A stretch of DNA of 64,000 bases, taken from Sinorhizobium psoraleae. GTDB lineage: Bacteria > Pseudomonadota > Alphaproteobacteria > Rhizobiales > Rhizobiaceae. A program made the position numbers and the translations under genes. The notes below the pieces were generated by a model. That model was not told the DNA's origin. It saw nothing but the letters and a program-made list of their open reading frames with translations, and did no database searches. Below are positions 51,792 to 60,240 of the stretch, one piece after another (position 1 is the stretch's first letter; every line of letters starts with the position of its first letter). The stretch covers positions 124,001 to 188,000 of the forward strand of contig NZ_JABEKV010000004.1 in NCBI RefSeq assembly GCF_013283645.1, given 5' to 3'.

Positions 51792-53777
51792 ATGATGTCG
51801 CATACCGTTTCCCTTACATTTCCTGATGGCTCCGTTCGCGAATTTGCTGCCGGAACGACCGGTCGCGATGTGGCGGAGTCGATTTCGAAGTCGCTTGTGA
51901 AGAAGGCTGTCGCGATCGCGCTCGATGGCGAGCTGCGCGACCTTTCGGACGCCGTGACCGATGGACGCATCGAGATCGTCACGCGCGAAGACAAGCGTTC
52001 GCTTGAGCTTATCCGCCACGACGCGGCCCACGTCATGGCCGAGGCCGTCCAGGAACTGTGGCCGGGAACGCAGGTGACCATCGGTCCGGTTATCGACAAC
52101 GGCTTCTACTACGACTTCGCCAAGAACGAGCCCTTCACGCCCGACGACCTGCCGGTCATCGAGAAGAAGATGAAGGAGATCATCGCGCGCAATAAACCCT
52201 TCACCAAGGAGATCTGGGCGCGCGAGAAGGCGAAGGAGGTTTTTGCCGCCAAGGGCGAGAACTACAAGGTCGAACTCGTTGATGCGATCCCTGAAGGCCA
52301 GGACCTGAAGATCTACTATCAGGGTGACTGGTTCGATCTCTGCCGCGGGCCGCACATGGCCTCGACGGGCCAGATTGGCACGGCCTTCAAGCTGATGAAG
52401 GTGGCCGGCGCCTACTGGCGCGGCGACAGCAACAATCCGATGCTAACGCGCATCTACGGCACCGCGTGGCACACGCAGGAAGAACTGGATCAATATCTCC
52501 ATGTGCTTGCCGAAGCCGAAAAACGCGACCATCGCCGTCTCGGCCGCGAGATGGACCTCTTCCATTTCCAGGAGGAGGGCCCTGGCGTCGTCTTCTGGCA
52601 CGGCAAGGGCTGGCGCATGTTCCAGACGCTGGTCGCCTATATGCGCCGGCGACTGGCCAACACCTATCAGGAAGTCAACGCGCCGCAGGTACTGGACAAG
52701 TCGCTCTGGGAAACCTCGGGCCACTGGGGCTGGTATCGCGACAACATGTTCAAGGTGACTGTCGCCGGCGAAGAGACGGATGACGATCGCGTCTTTGCGC
52801 TGAAGCCGATGAACTGCCCGGGTCACATCCAAATCTTCAAGCACGGCCTGAAGTCCTACCGTGAATTGCCGGTTCGGCTCGCCGAGTTCGGCAACGTGCA
52901 CCGTTACGAGCCGTCGGGCGCGCTTCACGGTCTGATGCGCGTGCGCGGCTTCACGCAGGATGACGCGCATGTCTTCTGCACGGATGAGCAGATGGCGGCC
53001 GAATGCCTGCGCATCAACGACCTCATCCTGTCGGTCTACGAGGATTTCGGTTTCAAGGAAATCGTCGTCAAGCTGTCGACGCGGCCGGAGAAGCGCGTCG
53101 GCTCCGACGCGCTCTGGGACCGCGCCGAGGCCGTGATGACGGAGGTGCTGAAGACGATCGAGACGCAGTCCGAAGGCCGCATCAAGACCGGTATCCTGCC
53201 GGGCGAGGGTGCCTTCTACGGTCCGAAGTTCGAATATACGCTGAAGGACGCCATCGGCCGCGAATGGCAGTGCGGTACAACGCAAGTCGATTTCAACCTG
53301 CCGGAGCGCTTCGGCGCCTTCTACATCGACAAGGACTCCGAAAAGCGCCAGCCGGTGATGATCCACCGTGCCATTTGCGGTTCCATGGAACGCTTCCTCG
53401 GCATCCTGATCGAGAACTTTGCCGGTCACATGCCGCTCTGGATCTCGCCGCTGCAGGTGGTAGTCGCCACGATTACCTCCGAGGCCGACGACTACGGTCG
53501 CGAGGTTGCCGCGCTTCTGCGTGAGGCGGGGCTCACCGTCGAAACGGACTTCCGCAACGAGAAGATCAACTACAAGGTCCGCGAACATTCGGTGACGAAG
53601 GTGCCCGTAATCGTCGTGTGCGGCAAGCGCGAGGCGGAGGAGCGTTCGGTCAACATCCGTCGTCTGGGCTCGCAGGCGCAGACGGCGATGTCGCTTGATG
53701 AGGCGATCGCATCGCTCTCGGCAGAGGCGATGGCGCCGGACCTCAAGCGCAAGGCGGAAAAGAAAGCCCGGGGCTAG
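51792..53777 (+). CDS. thrS: threonyl-tRNA synthetase
   Basis: This 661-residue class II synthetase has an N-terminal TGS domain (residues 1-63), an editing domain with [20 protein letters not shown] (zinc-dependent deacylation of Ser-tRNA), the catalytic core with [12 protein letters not shown] and [20 protein letters not shown], and an anticodon-binding domain (from about 545). The zinc Cys in NCPGH is present. ATGs at 51792 and 51795 are both possible behind AGGAG. No T-box or operator hairpin is recognised upstream. Confidence 0.98.
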   Translation: MMSHTVSLTFPDGSVREFAAGTTGRDVAESISKSLVKKAVAIALDGELRDLSDAVTDGRIEIVTREDKRSLELIRHDAAHVMAEAVQELWPGTQVTIGPVIDNGFYYDFAKNEPFTPDDLPVIEKKMKEIIARNKPFTKEIWAREKAKEVFAAKGENYKVELVDAIPEGQDLKIYYQGDWFDLCRGPHMASTGQIGTAFKLMKVAGAYWRGDSNNPMLTRIYGTAWHTQEELDQYLHVLAEAEKRDHRRLGREMDLFHFQEEGPGVVFWHGKGWRMFQTLVAYMRRRLANTYQEVNAPQVLDKSLWETSGHWGWYRDNMFKVTVAGEETDDDRVFALKPMNCPGHIQIFKHGLKSYRELPVRLAEFGNVHRYEPSGALHGLMRVRGFTQDDAHVFCTDEQMAAECLRINDLILSVYEDFGFKEIVVKLSTRPEKRVGSDALWDRAEAVMTEVLKTIETQSEGRIKTGILPGEGAFYGPKFEYTLKDAIGREWQCGTTQVDFNLPERFGAFYIDKDSEKRQPVMIHRAICGSMERFLGILIENFAGHMPLWISPLQVVVATITSEADDYGREVAALLREAGLTVETDFRNEKINYKVREHSVTKVPVIVVCGKREAEERSVNIRRLGSQAQTAMSLDEAIASLSAEAMAPDLKRKAEKKARG

Positions 53778-53864
53778 CGCTCCGGGACTTTCGTCCTGTC
53801 AGAAAACTGTAATGTTCCGGGACTATCCGGATCTGAAGGCGCCGCCCAGAACGGGCGGGCAGGT

Positions 53865-54719
53865 GTGAAGCGGTCTTCTGTGCAGTTCAAAGAATTGTCC
53901 TATGCGAACGAGAACGACCGGCGCCTGAAGCGCTGGTTCATTCGCTCCGTTGAGGGCCTGTCCGGCCGCAACCGCTACGCCAAGCTCTATGCCCGCTGGC
54001 GCGCCGACATCGTCGGCAAGAGCGACCGCGTCTTCGGCGAAATGTTGCAATTGATCGACGTGCGCATGCGTGTCCAGGGAGAATGGCCGCCGCGCGATCT
54101 GCCCGAGACACCGCTCGTTATCGTCGCCAATCATCCCTTCGGCATCGGCGATGGCATCGCAATTCTTTCGCTTGCGGAGCAACTCGGCCGTCCGTTCCGG
54201 GTACTGATCCACAACGAGCTCCTCAAGGTGCCGGAGATCGCACCCTATTCGCTTCCCGTTTCCTTCGATGAGACAAAGGAAGCATTGGCGCTCAATATGG
54301 CGACGCGCCACGAGGCGGTGCGGCTTCTGAAGGAGGGGGTCACGATCGTCGTTTTCCCCGCCGGCGGCGTTGCGACGGCGAAAAGAGGCTTCGGCAAGGC
54401 CGAGGATCTGCCATGGAAAATGTTCCCGGCGCGACTGATCCAGTCTGCCCGGGCAAGCGTCATCCCAATCTACTTCGAGGGGCAGAACGGGCCGCTGTTT
54501 CATCTCGCCAGCAAGGTGTCGCTGACGCTGAGGATTTCATTGCTGATCCGCGAATTCCGACGGCTATCAGGCACAACGATTGCCGCTCGCATCGGCCGTG
54601 TTCTTGCCTGGGAAGAATTGCGCGTTCATGGCGACCGCAAGGATCTGCTTGCCCGTATTTATGACGCAGTGTTCTCGATGGCTCCACCGCATCGTCGGCT
54701 TCTCAAGCGTATCCGGTGA
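53865..54719 (+). CDS. PlsC-like acyltransferase
   Basis: This 284-residue protein starts with GTG. Acyltransferase motif I is ANHPFGIGDG (His then Asp five residues apart, a variant of HX4D), motif II lies near FRVLIHNELLKVPEI and motif III is VFPAGGVAT. It is a lysophospholipid or ornithine-lipid-type acyltransferase that acts at the inner membrane, though it has no obvious transmembrane helix. The exact acceptor is not predictable. Confidence 0.88.
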   Translation: MKRSSVQFKELSYANENDRRLKRWFIRSVEGLSGRNRYAKLYARWRADIVGKSDRVFGEMLQLIDVRMRVQGEWPPRDLPETPLVIVANHPFGIGDGIAILSLAEQLGRPFRVLIHNELLKVPEIAPYSLPVSFDETKEALALNMATRHEAVRLLKEGVTIVVFPAGGVATAKRGFGKAEDLPWKMFPARLIQSARASVIPIYFEGQNGPLFHLASKVSLTLRISLLIREFRRLSGTTIAARIGRVLAWEELRVHGDRKDLLARIYDAVFSMAPPHRRLLKRIR

Positions 54720-54767
54720 CGTGACGACAGGAGGCTCCCGTAGGGAGCGGGAGCGCAATCGTTCGCG

Positions 54768-55769
54768 TCAGTCCTGTGCTTCCGCGTTCGCGGCCGTATT
54801 GGCCGCGTCGTTCCCGTTTAGCAGCACTTCCACGTCGGTGTTGACGCCCGCCTTCACGGCAAAATCGCGCTGATAGATCTTGTCCTTGTTGCGCGCCACG
54901 GCCGTATATCCGCCTTCGGCGAGTACGAGCGTCGGGAAGGCACCGACGCTTTCGCTGACGACATCGCCCGAGGAGGTGAGGATCGACCAGGCCGTGTCGG
55001 CGATCGCTTCGCCGCCCGCTTCCGAGACGAGCTTCAAAGTCAGTTTCGCCGCGCGGTGCTGGATCGTCGCTTCGGTCAATTTTCCTGCTTCCACCTGAAT
55101 GTCGGCGCGGATCACGGCGTTGACCGAGCCGTAATCGGAGACGACGTGATAGGTTCCGGCATTGAGCCGGATCACCGTGTTAGGCTTGACGTCGGCGATG
55201 ATCAGGGCGCGCTCGCCATCTTCCTTCACGTCGGAGGAGAAGATCGAAAAACTGAGTTCGTTCGGCGGGATGCGCACGTCGCTGCCGGAAACGGCATTAA
55301 GCGTGACGCCACCGGCATCGAGCACCAGCACCTGCTTGTCGAGGCTGCCTTGCTCGGGCACGCGAATCTTGCGCGTGGCGCCGGCTCGGCCGAACGCGAC
55401 ATTGACGAAGTACTCGCCGGGCACCAGGTTGAAGGCTGTCGAACCACCCTCGGACGTGGCGAGCAACGGCAGCTTTCCGTCGCTGCCGGGGATCGGGCTG
55501 AAGACCCGCCAAGTCAGGCCCGATTCGACCGGCTTTCCCTTTGCCGTCAACAAAGCCTCGAGCTTGACGTCCTTGATTTCTCCGCCCTGGGTCGGATCGG
55601 AAATCAGCGGGTTGAAGCTTGTGAGCTTCGGCATTTTCCGGGTGCCGGAAATCGACGGGAAGCTCTTGAAAGCGTCGGTCGGATCTTCTGCAAGCGCATA
55701 TCCTGCACCGACACTGACGAGCATGATCGCCAAGACGGTACTCGGAAAAATACGAGGACGGATGCGCAT
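54768..55769 (-). CDS. exported protein with repeated beta domains, unknown function
   Basis: This 333-residue protein has a signal peptide (MRIRPRIFPSTVLAIMLVSV, cut near GYALA). The mature part has three or four Ig-like segments of about 80 residues. The repeated phrase pattern is seen in FNLVPGEYFVNVAFGRAG, RLNAGTYHVVSDYGSVNA and LAEGGYTAVARNKDKIYQ. It resembles carboxypeptidase-regulatory-like modules. It is probably periplasmic. It is convergent with the acyltransferase gene. Confidence 0.85.
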   Translation of the reverse strand: MRIRPRIFPSTVLAIMLVSVGAGYALAEDPTDAFKSFPSISGTRKMPKLTSFNPLISDPTQGGEIKDVKLEALLTAKGKPVESGLTWRVFSPIPGSDGKLPLLATSEGGSTAFNLVPGEYFVNVAFGRAGATRKIRVPEQGSLDKQVLVLDAGGVTLNAVSGSDVRIPPNELSFSIFSSDVKEDGERALIIADVKPNTVIRLNAGTYHVVSDYGSVNAVIRADIQVEAGKLTEATIQHRAAKLTLKLVSEAGGEAIADTAWSILTSSGDVVSESVGAFPTLVLAEGGYTAVARNKDKIYQRDFAVKAGVNTDVEVLLNGNDAANTAANAEAQD

Positions 55770-55869
55770 GAGAACAGTTGACTTCCTGACTGGGTGACTC
55801 CACTTGAGACGCCGGTATGGCATTTTCGTGGCTGCCGGTCCGGCGGCAAATTAATGGAATTCAGACAAT

Positions 55870-56454
55870 ATGAAAACCGAAATAAAGCTTGTCGATTATC
55901 TCGCCTCGCGCAGGTCCATTCCCGCCTTCCAGATGGGGCCTCCCGGCCCGAGCAAGGCCGAGGTCGAGGAAATGCTGACGCTCGCGTCGCGCGTGCCGGA
56001 CCACGGCAAGCTCGCACCCTGGCGCTTCATCGTCTATCGCGGCGAGGAGAGGGCGCGCATCAGCACTGAGTTGAAGAAGATGGCCCTTGCCGCGAGACCC
56101 GAGCTTCCTGAGGACCTGATCAAGGTGGAAGAGACGCGTCTGACGCGCGCACCGGTCGTTGTCGCCGTGGTCAGCAAGGCCGCGCCGCACTTCAAGATCC
56201 CCGAGTGGGAACAGGTGATGTCCGCGGGGGCCGTCTGCCTCAACCTGCTGATGGCCGCGAATGCACTTGGCTATGCTTCCAACTGGCTCACCGAATGGTT
56301 CGCCTTCGACGAGAGGGCCTATCCTCTGCTCGGTGTCGGGCCGGGCGAAAGGGTTGCCGGGTTCATTCACATCGGCACTGCCATGGTGCCGCCGACCGAA
56401 CGCCCCCGGCCGGAACTCGCCGAAATCGTCACCTGGGTCGGAGAAGAGACCTGA
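55870..56454 (+). CDS. nitroreductase-family flavoprotein
   Basis: This 194-residue protein has FMN-site regions [18 protein letters not shown] and [20 protein letters not shown], with [20 protein letters not shown] and GFIHIGTA later, matching the YdjA-like nitroreductases. It reduces substrates with NAD(P)H; the natural substrate is unknown. The stop overlaps the flavin-reductase start by ATGA, so the pair is one operon. Confidence 0.93.
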   Translation: MKTEIKLVDYLASRRSIPAFQMGPPGPSKAEVEEMLTLASRVPDHGKLAPWRFIVYRGEERARISTELKKMALAARPELPEDLIKVEETRLTRAPVVVAVVSKAAPHFKIPEWEQVMSAGAVCLNLLMAANALGYASNWLTEWFAFDERAYPLLGVGPGERVAGFIHIGTAMVPPTERPRPELAEIVTWVGEET

Positions 56455-57056
56455 TGTTCTACGACACGGCCGCGAACCGGCATGGCCTGCCACACGATCC
56501 CTTCAAGGCCATCGTGTCGCCGCGGCCGATCGGCTGGGTCGGCACGCGGGCCGCAGGTGGCTCGCAAAACCTCGCGCCCTATTCCTTCTTCAACGCGATC
56601 AGCGACCACCCGAAGCTCGTGATGTTCTCCTCGAGCGGCTACAAGGATTCGGTGCGCAATATCGAGGAGACCGGCGAGTTCACCGCAAGCTTTGCCAGCC
56701 GCAACTTGAGTGCCGCCGTCAATTTGACCTCGGTTGCTGCACCACATGGTGAAAGCGAGTTCGAAGTCGCGGGGTTGATGCCGGTCGAAGGCACCCTTGT
56801 CAAGGCACCATTCGTCGGCGAGGCTTTCGCGGCGCTCGAATGCCGCATGACCGAAATATTCCGCCCCAAGGGTCTCGATGGCGTGGTTTCCGAGAGCTAT
56901 GTCGTCTTCGGTGAGGTCGTGGGCATTCATATCCGCGATGAAGCGATCCGCGATGGCCGTTTCGACGCGGCGACCGTCAGACCGCTCGCCCGACTGGGTT
57001 ACATGGACTATTGCGATGGCGGCGACGTCTTCGAGATGGTACGGCCCAGGCGCTGA
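56454..57056 (+). CDS. flavin reductase-family protein
   Basis: This 200-residue FMN-binding split-barrel protein starts [20 protein letters not shown]. Conserved parts are VSPRPIGWVGTRAAGGSQNL, APYSFFNAISDHPKLVMFSS and the LECRMTEIFRPKGLDG region. It has no zinc or oxygenase domain. It is likely an NAD(P)H:flavin or ferric reductase supplying reduced flavin. The overlap with the nitroreductase gene upstream suggests they act together. Confidence 0.92.
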   Translation: MFYDTAANRHGLPHDPFKAIVSPRPIGWVGTRAAGGSQNLAPYSFFNAISDHPKLVMFSSSGYKDSVRNIEETGEFTASFASRNLSAAVNLTSVAAPHGESEFEVAGLMPVEGTLVKAPFVGEAFAALECRMTEIFRPKGLDGVVSESYVVFGEVVGIHIRDEAIRDGRFDAATVRPLARLGYMDYCDGGDVFEMVRPRR

Positions 57057-57071
57057 AGCCGGATTCCGACC

Positions 57072-57809
57072 CTATCGCTGAGCGCCCGCTGTGGGACGAG
57101 ACGATAGCGAAGCCGACGTATCGAGTAGAGCGACCTGTTGCGGCTGCACGACCACCGCCGAAAAGCCGTTCCTCGTGCTCGTCGCGCAATATCGTTTGAC
57201 GGCAGCGTCGTCGAGCGCATGAGCCGGCAGCACGTCATAGGCGGCAATTCCTGCCTCCCGCGCCCTGAGCACGGCCGCTGCACGGCCAACAACAATGACG
57301 GACGCCGTGTCAGTTTCCCCCGTCGGCTCGCGGCAACCGGTCGCTTCGGCAAGTGCTGATGCGCTGAAGATCAATCCCGTCAGGCGCCGCGAAGCGCCCG
57401 CGAGCGAGTGAGGCGACAAAACGCTTTGCGGCGTCGTCGCATATTCCGCAAGAATCGCCGTGCCCTCGGCTGCGATTCCGGCGTTTGCTTCCGCAACTCT
57501 AAGCAACACATCCAGATTCTGGATATCCGCAGGCCCGCGACATCCGGCAAGGACCACACCATCAATCCCCGACGCAAGGAGCGAATCGAGAGCCGCCTCG
57601 GTGATGGTCTCGATCGGCCCGATCCTCGCAAGACGAAGCAAAGATGCACTTTTAGGTGCAGCGGCTCCGGCTACCTGGTGTATTCCGTTGTCGCCTGTCG
57701 CGTCGACAACGATGGCTTGAACCGCGTTCAGGATGCCCGGCTCAGGAAGCGATGCGGTTGCCGGCAGATAGAGGAGCGGCTTGATGGTTTGCTGGCGGTT
57801 AACAGACAT
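57072..57809 (-). CDS. degenerate CitE/HpcH-type aldolase-fold protein
   Basis: This 245-residue protein has the layout of a citrate-lyase beta / HpcH TIM barrel: LYLPATASLPEPG, then IDGVVLAGCRGPADIQNLDV, then GLIFSASALAEATG. The usual catalytic positions are changed: the acidic pair in LDLEDAV-like sequence reads VVDATGD, and the metal Asp in FGxxDL reads FSASALA. It is probably not an active lyase, or uses another chemistry. The assignment to the family is by pattern only. It is divergent from the DUF2336 gene. Confidence 0.6.
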   Translation of the reverse strand: MSVNRQQTIKPLLYLPATASLPEPGILNAVQAIVVDATGDNGIHQVAGAAAPKSASLLRLARIGPIETITEAALDSLLASGIDGVVLAGCRGPADIQNLDVLLRVAEANAGIAAEGTAILAEYATTPQSVLSPHSLAGASRRLTGLIFSASALAEATGCREPTGETDTASVIVVGRAAAVLRAREAGIAAYDVLPAHALDDAAVKRYCATSTRNGFSAVVVQPQQVALLDTSASLSSRPTAGAQR

Positions 57810-57881
57810 GGTGAACCAATCTTAAACCTTTGGCCGCTAGGCTCCGAACATTGGGGCTGTTCGGTGTCTAGTGGGGCATAG

Positions 57882-59021
57882 GTGATCATACAAGCATTTC
57901 TTCGCTGGGTAGAAACGGCGAGAACGAGCGATCGCGTCCGCGCCGCAAGCGCGCTGGGCCGCGCCTATGTCGAAGCGGAGATGAACGGGATCGACCGGCG
58001 CGCCGCCGAAATGGCCATGACCTTTCTGCTCGACGATCCTTCTCCGAAGGTGCGGTGTTCTTTGATCGAGGCGCTAGCGGATTGCTCGACGGTTCCACGC
58101 GCGATCGTCATGGCGCTCGCGGAAGACCAGCCCGAGATCGCCTACGTCGCCATTTCCCGTTCGCCCGTATTGACGGATGAAGACCTCGTCGATCTGGCGG
58201 CGCGGGGAACGGCAGAGACTCGCGCGCTGATCGCGGCCCGCAGCGCGGTGTCCCGCGCGGTCGCGGCAGCCATCGCGGAGATCGGCGGCGAGGACGAGGT
58301 GTTGATCCTGCTCGAGAACGAGGGTGCAACGCTGTCGCGCTGGTCGTTGAAAAGGATCGCCAACCGTCTTGGCAATGCGCCGGCGGTGCGCGATCGGTTG
58401 CTGTCGCGCGATGACCTCCCGAGCGAGGCCCGCCATGAGTTGGTCGAGAAGGTCGGCGCTGCGCTCGCGATTTGCGGACTTGTGCAGGCGGTGATCGGTG
58501 AAGGGCGCGTGCAGCGCGTCGCGCGAGAGGCCTGCGACACGGCTGCCCTTGCAATCATCGAGGCCGCTTCGCAAAAGGAGTTGCCTGACCTTGCCACCCA
58601 TTTGCGCGAGGCAGGCCGCCTGACGCCGGCCTTCCTCCTCAACGCGCTCTGCAGCGGTCGAACAGAATTCTTCTCGGCCGCGATCGTCGATCTCTCAGGT
58701 GTCGCGGAAAAGCGCGTTCGCGCGATCCTTTCAGGTGGCCGCGTCCATCCGATCCGCGCACTGTTCGAAAGTGCCGGGCTCGGTCGCGACGTGAGCGAAG
58801 CCTTTGCGGAGGCCGTGCTTCTCTGGCGAAAGGACATCGGCGCGGGTGCCGATGGTGCGCCGCAATCAGTCGCCGCGGCTCTCCTTGCGCACATTCGCCG
58901 CCAGCCTAAGCCTTCCGAAGCCTTGAGCGCGATGGCGGAGCTCGTGGAACGCCTGGCTTTCGCCGAGCAACGGAAAACTGCTCGAAACTATGCACTGGTG
59001 GCCGCGCGCCAAGCTGCCTGA
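57882..59021 (+). CDS. DUF2336 protein
   Basis: This 379-residue protein starts with GTG (VIIQAFLRWVETARTSDRVR). HEAT-like helical repeats are visible, for example FLLDDPSPKVRCSLIEALAD and VALAEDQPEIAYVAISRSPV, read here as MALAEDQPEIAYVAISRSPV. DUF2336 is an alphaproteobacterial family of scaffold-like proteins with unknown function, some linked to cell-cycle or stress control. There is no membrane segment. Confidence 0.88.
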   Translation: MIIQAFLRWVETARTSDRVRAASALGRAYVEAEMNGIDRRAAEMAMTFLLDDPSPKVRCSLIEALADCSTVPRAIVMALAEDQPEIAYVAISRSPVLTDEDLVDLAARGTAETRALIAARSAVSRAVAAAIAEIGGEDEVLILLENEGATLSRWSLKRIANRLGNAPAVRDRLLSRDDLPSEARHELVEKVGAALAICGLVQAVIGEGRVQRVAREACDTAALAIIEAASQKELPDLATHLREAGRLTPAFLLNALCSGRTEFFSAAIVDLSGVAEKRVRAILSGGRVHPIRALFESAGLGRDVSEAFAEAVLLWRKDIGAGADGAPQSVAAALLAHIRRQPKPSEALSAMAELVERLAFAEQRKTARNYALVAARQAA

Positions 59022-59069
59022 GCAGTTCGTTGCGCTTGTGGCTCGATCCGATGCTGGCAGGGGTACCGG

Positions 59070-59513
59070 TCAGTCGCCGAAACGACGTGCGACCCACGAG
59101 TAGCCATCCTCGATATAGTGGACGGGTGCGCTGACGATCGCCTTTAGCTTCTCCCGATCCGGGACAGCACCGCTGAGCAAGGCCAGGGCTCGCTTCGGCA
59201 TGCCCGGCTTCGCTTCATCCGGTTGCGGCTGCGGTTGCGCTGTTGTTTGCAGCGGCTCTGCTGTCGTCTGCTGCGGAGCGGCGGCGACATTCGGTTGAGG
59301 GGCGGTGGATGCCATCATGTCCGGCCCCGAGGTTTCGCATACGGCAACGACGACAGGATAGTTCTTGTCCGAAAACCTGGGGAGTTCCTGCTCAGATTCC
59401 GCGTCGCAATGGGTAATCGACTGCCAACTGCCATTGACGGTCGAGATATAGTGGCACTGGCTGACATTGTCGTCGCAGCCGAGGATCGTCATGACGATGA
59501 GGGCGGCTTTCAT
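59070..59513 (-). CDS. hypothetical protein with Cys-rich N-terminus
   Basis: This 147-residue protein starts MKAALIVMTILGCDDNVSQC. The first 65 residues hold four Cys (12 or 13, 20, 36 and about 59), probably structural. A Pro/Gln/Thr low-complexity linker follows (TTAEPLQTTAQPQPQPDE), then a helical C-terminus. The hydrophobic start is too short for a standard signal peptide. I recognise no characterised family; the N-terminal Cys pattern is seen in other rhizobial hypothetical proteins. Confidence 0.75.
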   Translation of the reverse strand: MKAALIVMTILGCDDNVSQCHYISTVNGSWQSITHCDAESEQELPRFSDKNYPVVVAVCETSGPDMMASTAPQPNVAAAPQQTTAEPLQTTAQPQPQPDEAKPGMPKRALALLSGAVPDREKLKAIVSAPVHYIEDGYSWVARRFGD

Positions 59514-59741
59514 GGTCTCTCCGGTGTTTGAGCAGGCAGCGGGCGCATAGTCTGGCAGTTGTTATGACGGACCGATTCTTTCGGGAGTAGGGCAAACTTG
59601 TTGCGACGGCAAAAAGAATTGTTTCCGCTTGTTACCCGTTTTGAAATCCGCGATCCGCAATCCTGCGCCATTTGTCGTATTGGTCCGGTTGAAATGCGGC
59701 GCTATCCATTGTGCTGCAAAGCTTCTGTCGAGGAACTGAAA

Positions 59742-60212
59742 TTGAACGCTGTCACCATTGCCGAGGAAAGCCCCCGCCAGCCGGCCGTCGTGCGTCTGCT
59801 CGAATTGTCCGATGCCTACGCGGCGTCGCTTTACCCGGCAGAGAGCAACCACCTTGTCGATCTCTCCACGCTGGAAAAGTCGACCGTTTCCTTTTTCGTC
59901 GCGCGGCGCGACGGTGAAATCGTCGGTTGCTGCGCGCTCGTGGAAGCGGGCGACGGCACGGCGGAAATCAAGCGGATGTTCGTCGACCCCGAGGTGAGGG
60001 GCCTGAAGATCGGCAAGCACCTTCTTGCAGCTCTCGAAGCCAAGGCAGAAACGCGCGGGCTTGCGGCAATCCGGCTGGAAACGGGCATTTATCAGCCGGA
60101 GGCGATCGGCCTCTACAAGGCATTCGGCTATGAGGAGCGCCCGCCCTTCGGGAGCTACCTGCCCGATCCGCTGAGCCTCTTCATGGAAAAGTCGGTCCGG
60201 CAGGCTGCCTGA
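59742..60212 (+). CDS. GNAT-family acetyltransferase
   Basis: This 156-residue protein uses TTG at 59742, which has GAGGA eight bases upstream. In-frame starts at 59598 and ATG 59694 give longer versions whose extra residues look non-conserved. The GNAT core is clear: AEIKRMFVDPEVRGLKIGKH holds motif A (VRGLKIGKHLL binds acetyl-CoA), and YQPEAIGLYKAFGYEER is motif B. The substrate is unknown. It ends 28 bp before the convergent parE gene. Confidence 0.85.
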   Translation: MNAVTIAEESPRQPAVVRLLELSDAYAASLYPAESNHLVDLSTLEKSTVSFFVARRDGEIVGCCALVEAGDGTAEIKRMFVDPEVRGLKIGKHLLAALEAKAETRGLAAIRLETGIYQPEAIGLYKAFGYEERPPFGSYLPDPLSLFMEKSVRQAA

Positions 60213-60240
60213 GCGCGAAAGGCGCGCGTCGCCCTTCCGC

